Source of the DNA: Suillus spraguei
Taxonomy: Eukaryota > Basidiomycota > Agaricomycetes > Boletales > Suillaceae
DNA length: 64,000 nucleotides
Direction of reading: 5' to 3'
NCBI GenBank assembly: GCA_016800925.1
Contig: JABCPU010000089.1
Span: forward strand, 124,001-188,000
In this document: positions 11,576 to 23,869 of the stretch, piece after piece
How positions within the stretch are numbered: the stretch's first letter is position 1
Layout: each line of letters opens with the position of its first letter
Notes under the pieces: model-generated
What the model was told of the DNA's origin: nothing
What the model saw: the letters and a program-made list of their open reading frames with translations, nothing else
Database searches by the model: none
Translations under genes and position numbers: made by a program

Positions 11576-14253
11576 ATGCGATGCGGAACTCTGAAAAGGA
11601 ATGCATCTCAATCGCACCTCCGCATTCCAGTGAAAACTCGTCATATCCTACGAACTGTGAGTAGCACCGTTGAACAGACGGTTCAGCAGCCTCGCTAATA
11701 GCCAGCAAGACTCCCGAACAAACTCGGACTCGGTTTTTGGCACACTCCCCTCGTTGAACCAGTCTCAATTTGACATTGTTCTGCGACGCCAGCGAGCTCG
11801 TAAAGAAGGAAAGCCCAAGTTTACGGCCATTCCCTCCAGATTCCTGAACCTCACCAATGACTTTGAGTTTGCTGGTTGGGGTTCCATATCCCATCTCACC
11901 CTTACACCTGAAGATATACGTCAGGGTGAAGTCGAACTGAATTCTTTTCGAGAGCAGCGGGTTCTCGGGCAGTTTACAGCCAGCGCGCTTGCAGCGAATG
12001 ACATACTTGGCGGCGTATTCTACACTCTGCCAAGCGTTGTCGCTGTCGCTGGTGTCTAGTGAGCTAATTCTGCAATCAACATACATTTGAGCACGCCTAA
12101 CTGCTTCCAGTTCTCCAATTTCGCTCTTTGTAGCGGCTTTAACTCTATTCCTTTGGCGTCCTGTCATGGAAGAAATGGCTTCTGCTCTTCCGATTAGTGG
12201 GGCTCCTTACACCTACCTGTATGTTGTCTCTGCTTCTGAACATCAATATTTGTCACAAATTTGCCACCAGGCTCAATGTGTCCACCAAATCTGTAGCTCT
12301 TCTTGGGGCAGCGCTCCTTCTTCTAGATTTTTCAGCCACAGCGGTAGTTTCAGCTGCAACCGCGGCAGCGTATCTGGCAGGCGAAGTCTCGCTACCCTTT
12401 CCAGTATACGTCGGTGCTGCCCTTGTTTTCGTGCTCTTCACTTTCGTCAGCCTTTCGGGTTTGAGAGAAAGTGCTCGCGTAGCAACTGGCATACTGGCGA
12501 TGCACGTGAGTAGTGATATCTTCTACTATACACCTACTTTTAATCATATGTGGGAGCAAGGTTGTGATAATGATCATGCTTATTGTGGCTTCTGTCATTG
12601 CTTGGGGACGAGGCGGGATGGCCCAGCTCAGTTCCAACTGGTCATTGGGGCACGTTGGAATGTCTCCATCAGCTATAGCCCGACAGGTGTTCAATGGCGT
12701 ATGTATAGGAATGATAGGGTTGACTGGATTTGAATGTGAGTGGTTCAGTTTGCAACCTACACTATATATAATACAGCTTAGGCGCACCCGCATATACGTC
12801 AAAGATGAAGCAGAACTGTTATCCCAAGGTTCTGCGCAACTTGCACCTGTCTGTACTTATCCTCACTAGCGTTATGATGCTCCTTGTCGTGGCATTATTG
12901 CCCTTGGACGTGGTTGAAAGTGGCAACAATATCCTCAGTTTGTTGGCTCAAAAGGTGCGTACGCCTGCGATTTTCGATGTCCAATGCGTGACGCTGAAAT
13001 GCATGACCAGGTCGCTGGACGATGGTTACGAATAATGGTCGTAGTTGACGCCGTTATTGTTCTTTGTGCGGGTGTGCTTACAGGTCCGTGAAGCAGAATT
13101 ACACGTCATGATCCCTAATTATGTCGCATTTTTAGGAATCTTGAGCGCCTGCGAGCTCCTGGTTAAGTTGTCATGTGATCGCGTCCTTCCTCGCGTATTC
13201 CTTGCTACAGTGCCATCGACAGGCGCCCCTTATGTCACAGTCTTTTCGTTCATTGCATTTAGTGTATTAATATATGCAAGCACGGGCGCAACCCTGACTG
13301 TAATATCCCAGATGTGCGTCTCAAAGTTGGCAGTATTAAGAGTTCCTGACATTTAACAGGTTTACGATGGTGTGGTTGACCGTTATGGCGCTCTTCCCGA
13401 TCTCTCTCATATTCCTCCGTTTCTCACGACCTCGACTTCCGCGTGCATCCAAATGTTCACTGTTTGTTGTTGCTGGCGCTATTGGTGTTGCTGTAACTGT
13501 CGCGGCAGGCAACGTGGCCATCGACCCTACCATAGCAGGGTAAGGCAACTATACCTTGCGCGATATTTCGTTAAATCACTGCTTTAGATGGTTTTGTCTA
13601 TACCTCATCATCCTTCTCGTCTTGTTCTACGTGTCGCACAATAAGGTAACTATGCTGCGATGGATATACTGGGCGTATGACCAGCTTCCCTGGCTGCATA
13701 GACCGCGGCTTACCAAAGGGTGGGGTGAGGGTCTGATCCGGCGTATGAGAAACCTGCGTAGGCAGGAGATTTGTTTGCTTGTTAAAACCGACGAGGTACG
13801 TGCACTAAAGTAAAGGATAAATTTTACTAAAGTAGTTCCTGAAGATCAACAACCTGTTCAACATGATTCTTTACGTCCGGCATAACGAAGAAACATCATG
13901 TCTGAAGATAGTGCACTTTCATAACAAAGACATACCTTCAGAGATGGAAGCCAACGCGAAAAGCAAGCATATCTCGTCACATTTGTGTCTATGATCCTCA
14001 CAGTGTGATTTTTTAGTTCTGGACGAAGCATTTCCTGAAATTACTGTTGATCTGGTGCGCGAATAATGTTCTTGCCTAGTACTTGACATCTGACCTCCGG
14101 CAGATGTTCATCGAGGGTCGATTTGATCCAAAAAATCTGACCGCCCTAGCGCATCATTTGAAGATTCCGCGGTCTCTCATGTTCATGAATAGCCCAGGTC
14201 CGAATTTTCAGTATCCTGTGGCAGAGTTTGGAACACGCATCATTTCTATTTGA
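11576..14253 (+). CDS. APC-superfamily amino acid permease, about 11 exons
   Basis: This family moves amino acids across fungal membranes. The proposed start at 11576 (MRCGTLKRNASQSHLR) splices at 11657-11704 to QDSRTNSDSVFG. The next exon carries ALAANDILGGVFYTLPSVVA. A join across 12,058-12,112 gives VYSPISLFVAALTLFLWRPV, MEEMASALPISGAPYTYLL is the family signature, and hydrophobic segments follow to about 13,640. The hydrophilic tail includes KINNLFNMILYVRHNEETSC, DIPSEMEANAK then ILDEAFPEITVDL, and ends PVAEFGTRIISI at 14,253. All exons keep frame. One tail intron starting near 13,959 has a GC donor (GCAAGC) and ends TTTTTTAG. The first exon is the least certain part. Two inverted partial copies of the 3' end lie downstream at 15.1-15.8 and 16.6-17.3 kb. 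Confidence 0.85.
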
Positions 14254-14599
14254 GCATCGTGCGCGCATCGCATCGATATTAGACTCTTTTGATAGGGTGT
14301 CGTCCACTGATATCGAGCACTTTCTTTTGATACTTGGGTTTTGTCTACCACTGTAGGGGCAGAAATTCTCTGATCTGGGCAGCAGCACCATAAATGTATT
14401 TGTATACAATGTAAAGCACCAGCTGTAGAATCAGTCATCATATTACAACAAAAAGCACTCTTGGCACCACTTCCAAGACATTCCCATGGTCTTTCGAAGC
14501 CGGTTTCGATGTTAGGTTGAAAGACCGTCCCCGGGAAGGTCTCCACCAGGTGCCACAATGGGCTCCTGTTGCAATTGATCACGACCGTTGTGTCATAAC

Positions 14600-15104
14600 C
14601 TACCGGCAGGCATCGACGATTCTCTTCTTCGTAACCACCGAAGTTGGGTGACCGAACGCTCGCTCGGATCCCTGGTCTTTCGCCACGATCTCATCCATTG
14701 CTTCATCATTTGAACCTGCAGTGACCCTGCCAGCGCAACAACAAAGCTGAGCTGAGAGTTGGTGCTCATTTTCGTTGATAGATCTGATACTGCATATACT
14801 CAGTGGCACGATCAAGTTGTTTGATTTTTCGAAATTGTCATTGCTGCCCCATGGCCGCAGCGCCAGTCGACGATTCTCTTCTTCAAAGTTCGCTTATGTA
14901 AACCCCCGGTCCGTCTCATCCTGAATCTCGATCCCTCGTTGATTACTTCATCATTTGAACCTGCAGCCGCAGCAACACAGTTGAGTTGAGAAATTGATGC
15001 TCGATATCTCATGTTCTCACTCACTCTACCCTCGCAAAGGCAGGAGCCTATTGCAGCACCTGCTGGGGATAGTCTTTCGTCCTCGTTCCCCATAATATGA
15101 AAGC
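14600..15104 (+). repeat. Repeated intergenic unit (two tandem divergent copies; a third at 16,340-16,554)
   Basis: Two stretches beginning CGACGATTCTCTTCTT (near 14,613 and 14,873) share the layout of that start, a CATCATTTGAACCTGCAG block and, in the second, a CTCTACCCTCGCAAAGGCAGG end. A third copy at 16,340-16,554 has the same blocks. Each precedes a block homologous to the permease 3' end, so the repeat looks like part of a locally duplicated unit. No coding capacity is recognised. Confidence 0.55.
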
Positions 15105-15800
15105 CGGATTAGAAAGACCATGAAAATGTCTTTGACGTGGCACCAAGAGTGCTTTTCGTTGTACTATGATGAGTGATTCTACAGCTACTAGTGCTCTACA
15201 TTGTACACAAATATATTCATGGTACTGCTATCCAGATCAGAGGACTTCTGCCCCTACAGTGGTAGACAAAACTCGAGTATCAAAAGAAAGTGCTCGATAT
15301 CAGTGGACGAAAGAATCTAATGTCGATGCGATGCGTGCACGATGCTCAAATTGAAATGATGCGTGTTCCAAACTCTGCCACAGGATACCGAAATTGGGAC
15401 CGGGGCTATTCATGAACATGAGAGACTGCAGAATCTTCAAATGATGCGCTAGGGCGGTCAGATTTTTCGGATCAAATTAACCATCAATAAACATCTGCCG
15501 GAGGTCAGATGTCAGGTACTAAGGCAAGAACATTATCCGGGCACCAGATCAACGGTAATTCAAGAAATTTTGCTTCGTCCAGAACTAAAAAATCATTGTC
15601 AGGATCAGGGACAGAAATATAATAAGATATACTTGCTTTTCGCATTGGTCTCCATCTCGGAAGGTATGTTTCTGCCATGAAAGTGCACTGCTTATCTTCA
15701 AACATGTGGATGCCTAAGAAGCGGTCATTGATTCCCAGCTTGTTACACAGGTCGTTAATACCGAGATGGAATCAAGATGTGGCCAACGATAAAAAACACT
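15105..15800 (-). pseudogene. Decayed inverted copy B of the amino acid permease 3' end
   Basis: Read on the minus strand this matches the tail of the permease at 13.8-14.5 kb, including its 3' flank. The copy carries VLDEA, a two-base-shifted stretch where the parent reads AFPEITVDL, and an in-frame TAA after FIDG where the parent reads FIEGRFDP. Upstream sequence with no match to the permease membrane region shows that only the 3' part was copied. It lies inverted relative to the parent and in the same orientation as copy C. Confidence 0.75.
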
Positions 15801-15971
15801 GATGAGACACACGAAACAAAACAGAACCACGTTCTGGACTGCGGGACGACGACGATGACTGGGCTCCGAACTAGATATGGCACAATCAACCATAATGCCA
15901 AAGCGAAAGCAGAAAAAATACTTACTGTCTCGACGTGCCGCTCAGGCTGCCAGCTCCATTTTCTAAATAGT

Positions 15972-16188
15972 TCATCGGCAGACATTAATTCCATCCTAAG
16001 GTGTGCAGGTGAGTCATCATTGTGGTTGAATCTTGGTTGCTCATACTCACGCCATTATCTCCACAAATCAAGTCCTTGTGGGGGCAACAATCAGAAACCG
16101 TACCGCAAGGATCTCCCACGACCCCACATGCACTGACAAACATAGATAGTGTCAAAGCAACAACAACGGCGAGGATGGATGAACGCAT
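15972..16188 (-). CDS. Small secreted six-cysteine peptide with knottin-type spacing, 2 exons
   Basis: The minus strand starts MRSSILAVVVALTLSMFVSA, a clear signal peptide, followed by a mature part of 33 residues. A 55-nt intron (15,996-16,050, donor GTGAGT, acceptor CCTTAG) interrupts it after GDNG, and the second exon adds DGINVCR and a stop. Cysteines fall at residues 21, 28, 34, 35, 42 and 52, that is C-x6-C-x5-CC-x6-C-x9-C, the framework of inhibitor cystine knot peptides. Total length is 53 residues. A TATA box lies 63 bp upstream. Function is unknown; such peptides are secreted as effectors, antimicrobials or protease inhibitors in various organisms. The gene sits between two decayed permease copies. 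Confidence 0.75.
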
Positions 16189-16250
16189 TTTCTGTGCGAG
16201 GCAATATATAATCTTCTGAGGGTGGGGGAACACTGTAGGACGACGATCAG

Positions 16251-16258
16251 CTTTTATA
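16251..16258 (-). promoter_or_regulatory. TATA box of the knottin-like peptide gene
   Basis: The minus strand reads TATAAAAG 63 bp before the ATG, a consensus TATA element at a plausible distance for a short fungal 5' UTR. Confidence 0.6.
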
Positions 16259-16554
16259 CCCTGCACGTACTTACGTGCACGATTTTTATTGATTTGGCAA
16301 AATCATTGCTGTAGGGTGGCAGAATTTAGGCAGAACCTGTAGTGTCGGCAGGCATAATCGACGATTCTCTTCGTAGCCCCAGAAAGTTCGCTTAAGCACT
16401 CCTGAATCCTGGTCTCTTATTCATTACTCCGTCATTTGAGCCTGCAGTGACTCTGCCATGCTCGTCATTTTTCTCTGACTCGCTCTACCCTCTCAAAGGC
16501 AGGAAGCCTATTGTGGCACCTGGAACCGCGGATGGTCTTTCTTTCAACCTAACA

Positions 16555-17316
16555 GGTTCGAAAGACCATGGGAATGTCTTGGAAGCGGTGTCAAGAGTCC
16601 TTTTTGTTGTAATATGATGACTGATTCTACAGCTGGTGCTTTACATTGTATACAAATATATTTATGGTGCTGCTGTCCAGATCAGAGAATTTCTGCCCCT
16701 ACAGTGGTAGACAAAACCCAAGTATCAAAAGAAAGTGCTCGATATCACTACCAAAAGGGTCGAATAGCGATGCGATGCGCGCACGATGCTCAAATCGAAA
16801 TGATGCGTGTTCCAAACTCTGCCACAGAATACTGAAAATTGAGACCTGGGCTATTCATGAACATGAGAGACCGCGGAATCTTCAAATGATGCGCTAGGGC
16901 GGTCAGATTTTTTGGATCAAATCGACCCTCAATGAACATCTGCCGGAGGTCAGATGTCAAGTACTAGGCAAGAACATTATTCGCGCACCAGATCAACAGT
17001 AATTTCAGGAAATGCTTCGTCCAGAACTAAAAAATCACACTGTGAGGATCATAGACACAAGTGTGACGAGATATGCTTGCTTTTCGCGTTGGTCTCCATC
17101 TCAGAAGGTATGTCTCTGCCATAAAAGTGCACTGCTTATCTTCAAACATGTGGATGCCCAAGAAGCGGTCATTGATTCCCAGCTTGTTACACAGGTCGTT
17201 AATACCGAGATGGAATCAAGATGTGGCCAACGATAAAAAAACACTGATGAGACACACGAAACAAAACAGAACCACGTTCTGCACTGCGGGATGACGACGA
17301 CGACGGTAAGGTACAA
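16555..17316 (-). pseudogene. Inverted copy C of the amino acid permease 3' end
   Basis: On the minus strand this copy keeps the parental GC-donor intron, then ILDEAF, the FIEGRFDPKNL segment and a recognisable ending with FGTRIISI-like codons. Upstream of about 17,110 it diverges from the permease and shares instead a stretch with copy B (reading VVVIPQCRTWFCFVSCVSSV), so B and C come from one duplicated block. There is no start or membrane domain, so it cannot encode a transporter. Confidence 0.7.
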
Positions 17317-18088
17317 GCTAAGGGAAAGAAGTGTCTTCTATGCAATCAACCATAAGTACTATATGAAGGTGTGCATAAAGCACCAGGCTCGCCACTCACG
17401 CTTGCATTGTGCAAGGTTTTTAGGTGTCTTGCCATATCCAAAAGGCTACTAAGCATTGTAGAGTGCTCGATTAACCATTTCCCAAGGGTCCGACTTGTTG
17501 CCTAGGATCACCTCCAAACGGTGACAGGAGCTCGTCGCTTCACCTACTGGAATAACCAGAGGTAGTAATCCATTGGCTGACTTTCACAGGTTCTGCAGTC
17601 CGAAACCACATGATACTGACCCATTTGTCAGCACTTCGTTGCTGACGTTATCTTTGCAAGCCGCTTGCATACACGGCCAAATGTGAGTTTTGGTTTACCT
17701 AATATTTGACGGAAGTTCAATTGTGTGCCTCTGTCAGGCGGCAATCAAGTGTGCAAGGAACCAATTAAAAACATATAGACCAATGGTCTTAGCACTACAA
17801 TTTTTTGCCTGTAATAAGAACCTGTGTTTTGAAGGGTCTGAGAAAGGTCTGGCAAAGGGTGATAGCACCTGCGAGTGATGTAGATATGACACTGTAATGT
17901 AAAGCTTAACATGACGCTCAACTTGTGAGGTCAATGTAAGTCTGTAAACCTGATGCTGTATCAAGGTCTCAATGTCGTGAAACAGATAGATTTCAGCCAG
18001 GAGGATGAGAAAACATGATACTGGTATTGTCTCATTTTACATGCAACTAAAGTCTACAGGAAATACATGGGATGGATGCACATAAAAA
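17317..18088. other. Intergenic region, no supported gene
   Basis: Only short frames (about 60-75 codons) with no recognisable protein features; no repeat recognised. Confidence 0.45.
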
Positions 18089-18228
18089 TTAATATTCCTC
18101 AAAGAGAGGGAGCGGATATAGCACAGTTGCAAGATCATGAAAATTTTTCCATACACTCTTCTGGATGTCCTTGGGTAATCCCTCAGCACCTGAACCAAAG
18201 TCAGCCATCCAAAAGCTGATAAACTTGC
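18089..18228 (-). pseudogene. C-terminal coding remnant cut off exactly at the Gypsy LTR
   Basis: The minus strand from the LTR border reads KFISFWMADFGSGAEGLPKD, then IQKSVWKNFHDLATVLYPLP and a stop after LFEEY at 18,089. The composition is strongly protein-like and has no stop until the end. The reading begins at the first base outside the 5' LTR, which suggests that the retrotransposon inserted into, or recombined within, this gene. I do not recognise the family. The sequence beyond the 3' LTR (25,840 onward) does not continue the frame, so the upstream part has been lost. Confidence 0.4.
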
Positions 18229-18702
18229 TGTTACAATCGTACGTACCCCTATTCATTTTCTACTTCATTTACCTTGTATATTACATAACATGACTCTGAC
18301 TCATATGCTCAACGCATTTGTACTATAGTTGCCTTCCTTCTTTGGATATGCACTTACATTCTCACGCCTTCCTTGGTCTGTGCGCACATATTGGCCTATT
18401 TAAGCACAGTGTACTTGTAGTAGATTCTTTACTTTAATCTTACTGGGTTTTACCTGGAATCTCCTTCGCTTAGGTCTCCAACCTAAGTCGTCTTGAATCG
18501 TCTCTAAGTCTAAGCACTCCTTAGTCTTAGTCTCTATTCTTGCGGATACCTCTTGGACTTATCCTTGAGGCTGAACCCTTGATCGTACTCGGAACACGTT
18601 CCTTGTACTTTCACCTTGTTCTCTTTTGAACATTGTAAGAACTCCCAGCAGACCGTCTGTGTCTTTTCACTGTCGCTGGTGACGCCACCCCAGTTCGTAA
18701 CA
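18229..18702 (+). repeat. 5' LTR of the Gypsy element
   Basis: 474 bp, TG...CA ends. It shares its full length with the LTR at 25,363-25,839 and with the solo LTRs at 29.2 and 30.8 kb. It contains CCTATTTAAGCACAGTG, a probable TATA-like core promoter element. Confidence 0.9.
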
Positions 18703-18779
18703 AAAGATTAAAGTCCATTTTGATCGTCGACTATCCAGTCTTCGACCCTGAACCCTGATCGCCTAGATCAGCAGACTAG

Positions 18780-19735
18780 CGTACGCGTACGCTGAGCAGA
18801 TTGTCAAGAGAAGCCCTCTGACAGAAGAAAGCCCTAACGGACAGCAAGACAGCGCGTGTAGGCACCGAGAAAGTGTAACTCATCAGAAGAATTATCAACC
18901 ATGTCGACCAAGAATTCGAATACAAGATCGGCCAAACCGGATTGGTTTTGATGGAGATCGTGATAACTCTCGCGAGTTTATCCAGTCGTGCAACTTGCAC
19001 TTTGACATCAATGAAAAGCTTTACACCACCGACAAGCAGAAGATCATCTACATAACATCCTTCATGACCGAAAAGAATGCCAAATCTTGGAAGGAACAAT
19101 TCCTTGAACACGCCCAATCTACCGACACTTCGGGACAAAAAGTTGGTTATGGGACGATGGTGGATTTTATGAAGAGCTTCAAAGAAGCATTCGAACCAGT
19201 GGATACCAGGATGACCACGCTTACGCGTCTCAGAGATCTCAAACAAGGAACTGGAGATCTTCACACCTACATCGCCGACTTTGAGGCACTTGCAGCCAAG
19301 GCTCACATCACCGATAACGCAACGAAGATCCAGTTCTTCCAAGATGGTCTCAACTGGGGTATCCTCACAAAGCTTTTCAATACAGGAGATGTCTCCGAAA
19401 TATTCAGAGATGTTGTATTGCAATGCGTTGCCATTGACAACGCCCATCATCGGCTTAATGCCATGAGGACACGTCATACTCCACAACAGAAGAAGAAGAA
19501 CTATGGGAATGCACGGTATACTCCAAACCGTGATTCCAATGCAATGGTCGTAGATCGAATCTCCGACATGGAACGATCTGAATGCATGAAGAAAGGGCAA
19601 TGCTTCGGATGCAGAAAAGACAGGACACCGCATCCATAATTGTCCTGACAGAAAGAAGAAAACCCCGCTTCGACAAACCGAAGTCAAGGGAGAAGAAGAA
19701 GATGAAGAAACCGTGAGACGGGTTGTGCAGGATTT
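18780..19735 (+). pseudogene. Gypsy gag with zinc knuckle, frameshifted
   Basis: The capsid-like region reads FDINEKLYTTDKQKIIYITS and DLHTYIADFEALAAKAHITD, typical of fungal Gypsy gag proteins. An extra T near 18,945 breaks the start of the frame (after KPDWF) and an extra base near 19,618 breaks the zinc knuckle (CFGCRK, then TGHRIHNCP in the next frame; CX2CX4HX4C once read across frames). It would package element RNA in an intact copy. Confidence 0.85.
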
Positions 19736-19779
19736 TTGATGTGGAGAAACAAAGACTCGACGTATGTTTCTCCCAATGT

Positions 19780-22700
19780 AATACTAAGACTTGTACGCGC
19801 TGTAGGTGAAAGAAAAGAACTTCGTGTCCCAATCACCCTCCACTCGCGTACTCGTTTGAAATCCGTCGACACTACCGCTGTTATCGATTCAGGAGCAGCA
19901 GGAACATTCATCTCAGAAGAGTTTGTGAACTCCATCAAATCACACGACGAAAACTCAAGGAACCATTTCGAGTTACAACGGCAGATGGAACTCTCATAAA
20001 AGGAGGACCAATCACACATTATTGCCTCCTAGTGGTCAAAATTGACGATCGAACCATGTATGGAAAATTCAATATCACCAAACTAGGAAGGAGAGATCAA
20101 ATCCTCCTTGGAATTCCTTGGTTACGAGCAATGAACCCAATTATAGATTGGGCTGCTGAAACGCTTGTCCTTTCACGGACAGAGAAATCAGACGAGATCG
20201 AAATCGATCTGGATAAAGACCGAGAGAAGAACGGGTTACCCGACTATTCAACCATCATACTAGATGGCAACATTCCCGCCTTCCGAAACCGTTCATCACC
20301 TCTCCTATCAATGTTCCTGAAACCAAGAAGACTCGGAGCCAGAAGTACGAATGCCACGTACTATAGACCCCATCCACGTGTACAACTGCCGTGAGCAGTG
20401 TCACCAATCCCTCGCGCGGAGAAGCGCAAGAATGAATCTGAACCCGAACATCGGGCCGGACAAGAACCTATTGAGCAGCGGCCAATAGAAGAACAGAAGC
20501 AAGGAAAAAGGAAACCGGAAGAAGAACTCCCAGGGCGAAGCACCAATGTACCGAAACTATCCAAGTTCTTCGTTCCCCCGAAAACTCTTTCAGCTTCAAT
20601 AGAAGTAATCCCTGATGAAGAAGAACCCGTGCCCTCGTTGATCCCAACCGAGGATGATGACCAATTCATACCATGAATGACGTCTGGCATGCACCAGAAG
20701 TACGCGAAATTTCCTCGTATGAACTAGGAGATGGAGAATTCTTGTGGAATACGAACTGATGGGATTAGCATGAGAATCATAGAAGAAGTATCCATGGATA
20801 CACCATTGACACGTGATGGAACTTCCCAATTCGAACAATCCTTCAACTACTCCACCTCTCTCCCTCCTCCGAAATATAGTAACAAAGCTCAGGAATTTGC
20901 TACAGGACGAGAAGGAAAAAAAAAAGAAATCCTTCGAAGAATTGGTCCCGGATTATTTGCACGACTTCGCGGACGTCTTTGCTAAAGACGGATTAAACAA
21001 ACTACCCCCCGAACGCCCTGGTATCGATCATCGAATCGACACCAAACCCGGTTTTATTCCTCGTACGTCTAAGGTCTACCGCTATCGGAAAAAGAACGCG
21101 CTGCTGTCAAAACGTTTATCGATGAAAACGTTGCGAAAGGTTTTATCTCAGGAATCGAAGTCGCCTCAGGCTAGTGGCTTCTTCTTTGTGGGAAAGAAGA
21201 GCGGTGAACTGCGTCCCTGTCAAGATTATCGCTACATCAATGATTGGACAGTCAAAAACGCATACCCACTCCCACTTCCTATTTCCCTTGTCGCACGTCT
21301 TCATAACGCACAGTTCTTTACGAAAATGGATATCCGGTCCGGTTATAACAACATTCGCATCCATCCTGACGACAGGTGGAAAGCTGCTTTTACTACGGAA
21401 TTCGGCCTTTTGAACCGAACGTCATGTTCTTGGCCTTTGTAATTCCCCAGCAACTTTTCAAGCATACATGAATCGCACCTTTCAACAAGAAATCAATGAA
21501 GGATGGATGGTTATCTATATGGACGATATCCTGATTTTCTCTACGACAATGGCAGAACACCGTGAACGGACCAGACAGTTTGATGAAAATAGAAAAAGAA
21601 CATTGTTCTTGAAACCGGAGAAATGCACTTCGATGCAGAAGAAGTGGAATACCTCGGAATGATAATTCGCCCCGGACAAGTTGCTATGGACACCGCCAAA
21701 ACTAAGGGAATCTCTGAATGGCCAATCCCGAAATCTGTAAAAGATGTTCGGTCGTTCCTCGGTTTTTGCAACTTCTACCGCACGTTCATTTCACACTATT
21801 CTGACATCGCCAGACCCCTTATCGATTTGACAAAGAAAGATAAGGCCTTTGAATGGTCAACCGAATGTATGGACACCTTCGAAGAATTGAAACAACGCTT
21901 CACTTCCCAACCGGTACTCCGTAATCCCGATCCTTCCCGACAATTTGCCATTGCTACCGACGCTTCGCTTGTTGCAACGGGCGGAGTTCTCTGCAGACTG
22001 ATGAAAATGGTGTTTATCACCCTTGTGCATACCTTCACAGTCCTTGAACCCCACAGAACGCAATTACCAATCTTTGATCGGGAACTCCTTGCCGTGATCC
22101 GGGCATTGAACGAATGGCGTCATTATCTCGAAGGAAACCCCACCCGTCCTGGTATTCACCGACCAAAGAACCTTCTGTACTTTAGAAGTGCACAGAAGCT
22201 TACTCGTCGCCAAGCACGTTGGCAATTGACTTTGTCTATCTACGACATTGAACTGCATCACGTTGCGGGTACTAAATTAGCAGTACCTGATGCACTATCC
22301 CGCCGGCCTGATTATGATTCTGGTAAAGACGATAACGAGGACCAGACTCTCCTCCCTGACGCCTATTCGTTCGTCTTATTGACACCGACTTGAAGGATGT
22401 GCTGTCGTCCTCTGATCCTCTCGACGACCCTGTTTTAAAACAGGCATCTGATGCCCTAGACGGCGTGTGCCTTCCCCCTATGAAGTCGGCACTTTCTGAC
22501 TGGAAGATTGAGGAGAACGTCCTCTATTTTAAGAATCGCGCTTATATTCCACCGGCGCATCGCTCCGATATCCTTAAACGATATCATGATCATCCTACGC
22601 GGGACATCCCGGTAGATTCAAAACTGAAGAACTCGTGAAACGAGAAGCCTGGTGGCCTGCTAATGGGCTCTTATATTCGGAAATACGTCGAGGGTTGCGC

Positions 22701-23812
22701 CCTTTGTCAGCAAATGAAAGCGGATACTCATCCTGTTCGACCTCCGCTCGTGCCTATTCCTTTGTCGGCTGTTCGCCCATTCTCCCAGGTCTCTGTTGAT
22801 CTTATCACTGACCTCCCCATCTCTGGAGGCTTTGACAGTATCATGGTCGTGGTAGACCATGGCCTTACGAAGGGGGTGATTATTATCCCTTGTTTGAAAA
22901 CTATCACGTCAGAAGGTGTGGCCAAGCTATTTTTAAACATGTTTACCGACGATTTGGACTCCATGACAAAGTTATCTCGGATCGAGGACCGCAATTCCTA
23001 TCTCGCTTCTCAAAGGAACTTGCCCGACTTCTCGACTACATCATCGCTCCATCCACGGCTTACCACCCGCAGACTGATGGTCAAATGGAAAGGCTTCAAT
23101 CAAGAACTTGAGACATATTCGCATTTATGTCGTAACAACCCGAAGATTGGGTAGAACACCTACCAATCGCCGAATTCGTCACAACCACCGAAAACACGAT
23201 GCAAGGAATGCATCACCCTTCTATTTGATGATGGGATATGAACCACGCGCTATCCCTCATCTGATCCCTGATTCATCCGTCCCCGCAGCAGAAGATCGAG
23301 TACGATCTCTGCAGAAGATAAGAGAAGAAGCAATCGCCTGTCACAACATTGCTATGCAGACAATGGCGAACGATCCCGAGGAGATAAGTACATCCATGGA
23401 AGATCGGAGATAAGGTTTGGCTATCGCCGCTAATCTTAGACTCAAACTCCCATCAAGGAAATTGGCACCCGAAACGATACGGACCCTTTCCCGATCATCG
23501 ATGTCTTATCACCCATCACGTTCACACTTAAGCTTCCTCTGCAATGGAAGATTCACCCCACGTTCCACGCTTCTGTCTTATCGTCCTATAGCGAAACAGA
23601 CGTACACGGACCGAATTCCCTGAACCCCCCCTGATATCATTGAAGAAGAAGAAGAATACGAAATAGAAGCAATTCTTTCCCACAAAGGAACCGGCACTCG
23701 CCGACGCTATCTCGTCTCTGGAAAGGATATTCATCGGGAGATAACGAATGGCTCCCAGAAAAGAACTTGAAGAACTCCGCCCGAATTTTGAATGCTTATA
23801 AGAGCAACACGC
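19780..23812 (+). pseudogene. Gypsy pol: protease, RT, RNase H, integrase, chromodomain (multiple frameshifts)
   Basis: Protease is marked by AVIDSGAAGTFISEEF (about 19,880) and ILLGIPWLRAMNP. RT shows FFVGKKSGELRPCQDYRYIN, FFTKMDIRSGYNNIRI and the catalytic VIYMDDILIF (about 21,510). RNase H reads FAIATDASLVATGGVL and later HHVAGTKLAVPDALSRRPDY. Integrase has the CALC part of its zinc domain, VDLITDLPISGGFDSIMVVV and AYHPQTDGQMER. The 3' end reads YEIEAILSHKGTGTRRRYLV then NEWLPEKELEELRPNF across a frame change, a C-terminal chromodomain of the chromovirus branch. At least six frame changes inactivate it. Confidence 0.9.
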
Positions 23813-23869
23813 CCTTTGATCATTCTTCCAGTCAAATCAACTCGCATCAAGCACCTGATTAACTACCTT

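Noticed and set aside
11547..12167. 206-codon minus-strand ORF
   Set aside because: It is the antisense shadow of the permease 5' exons, which splice in frame on the plus strand and match the family.
18776..19687. 303-codon minus-strand ORF
   Set aside because: Antisense of the Gypsy gag; the plus strand carries the recognisable capsid and zinc knuckle.
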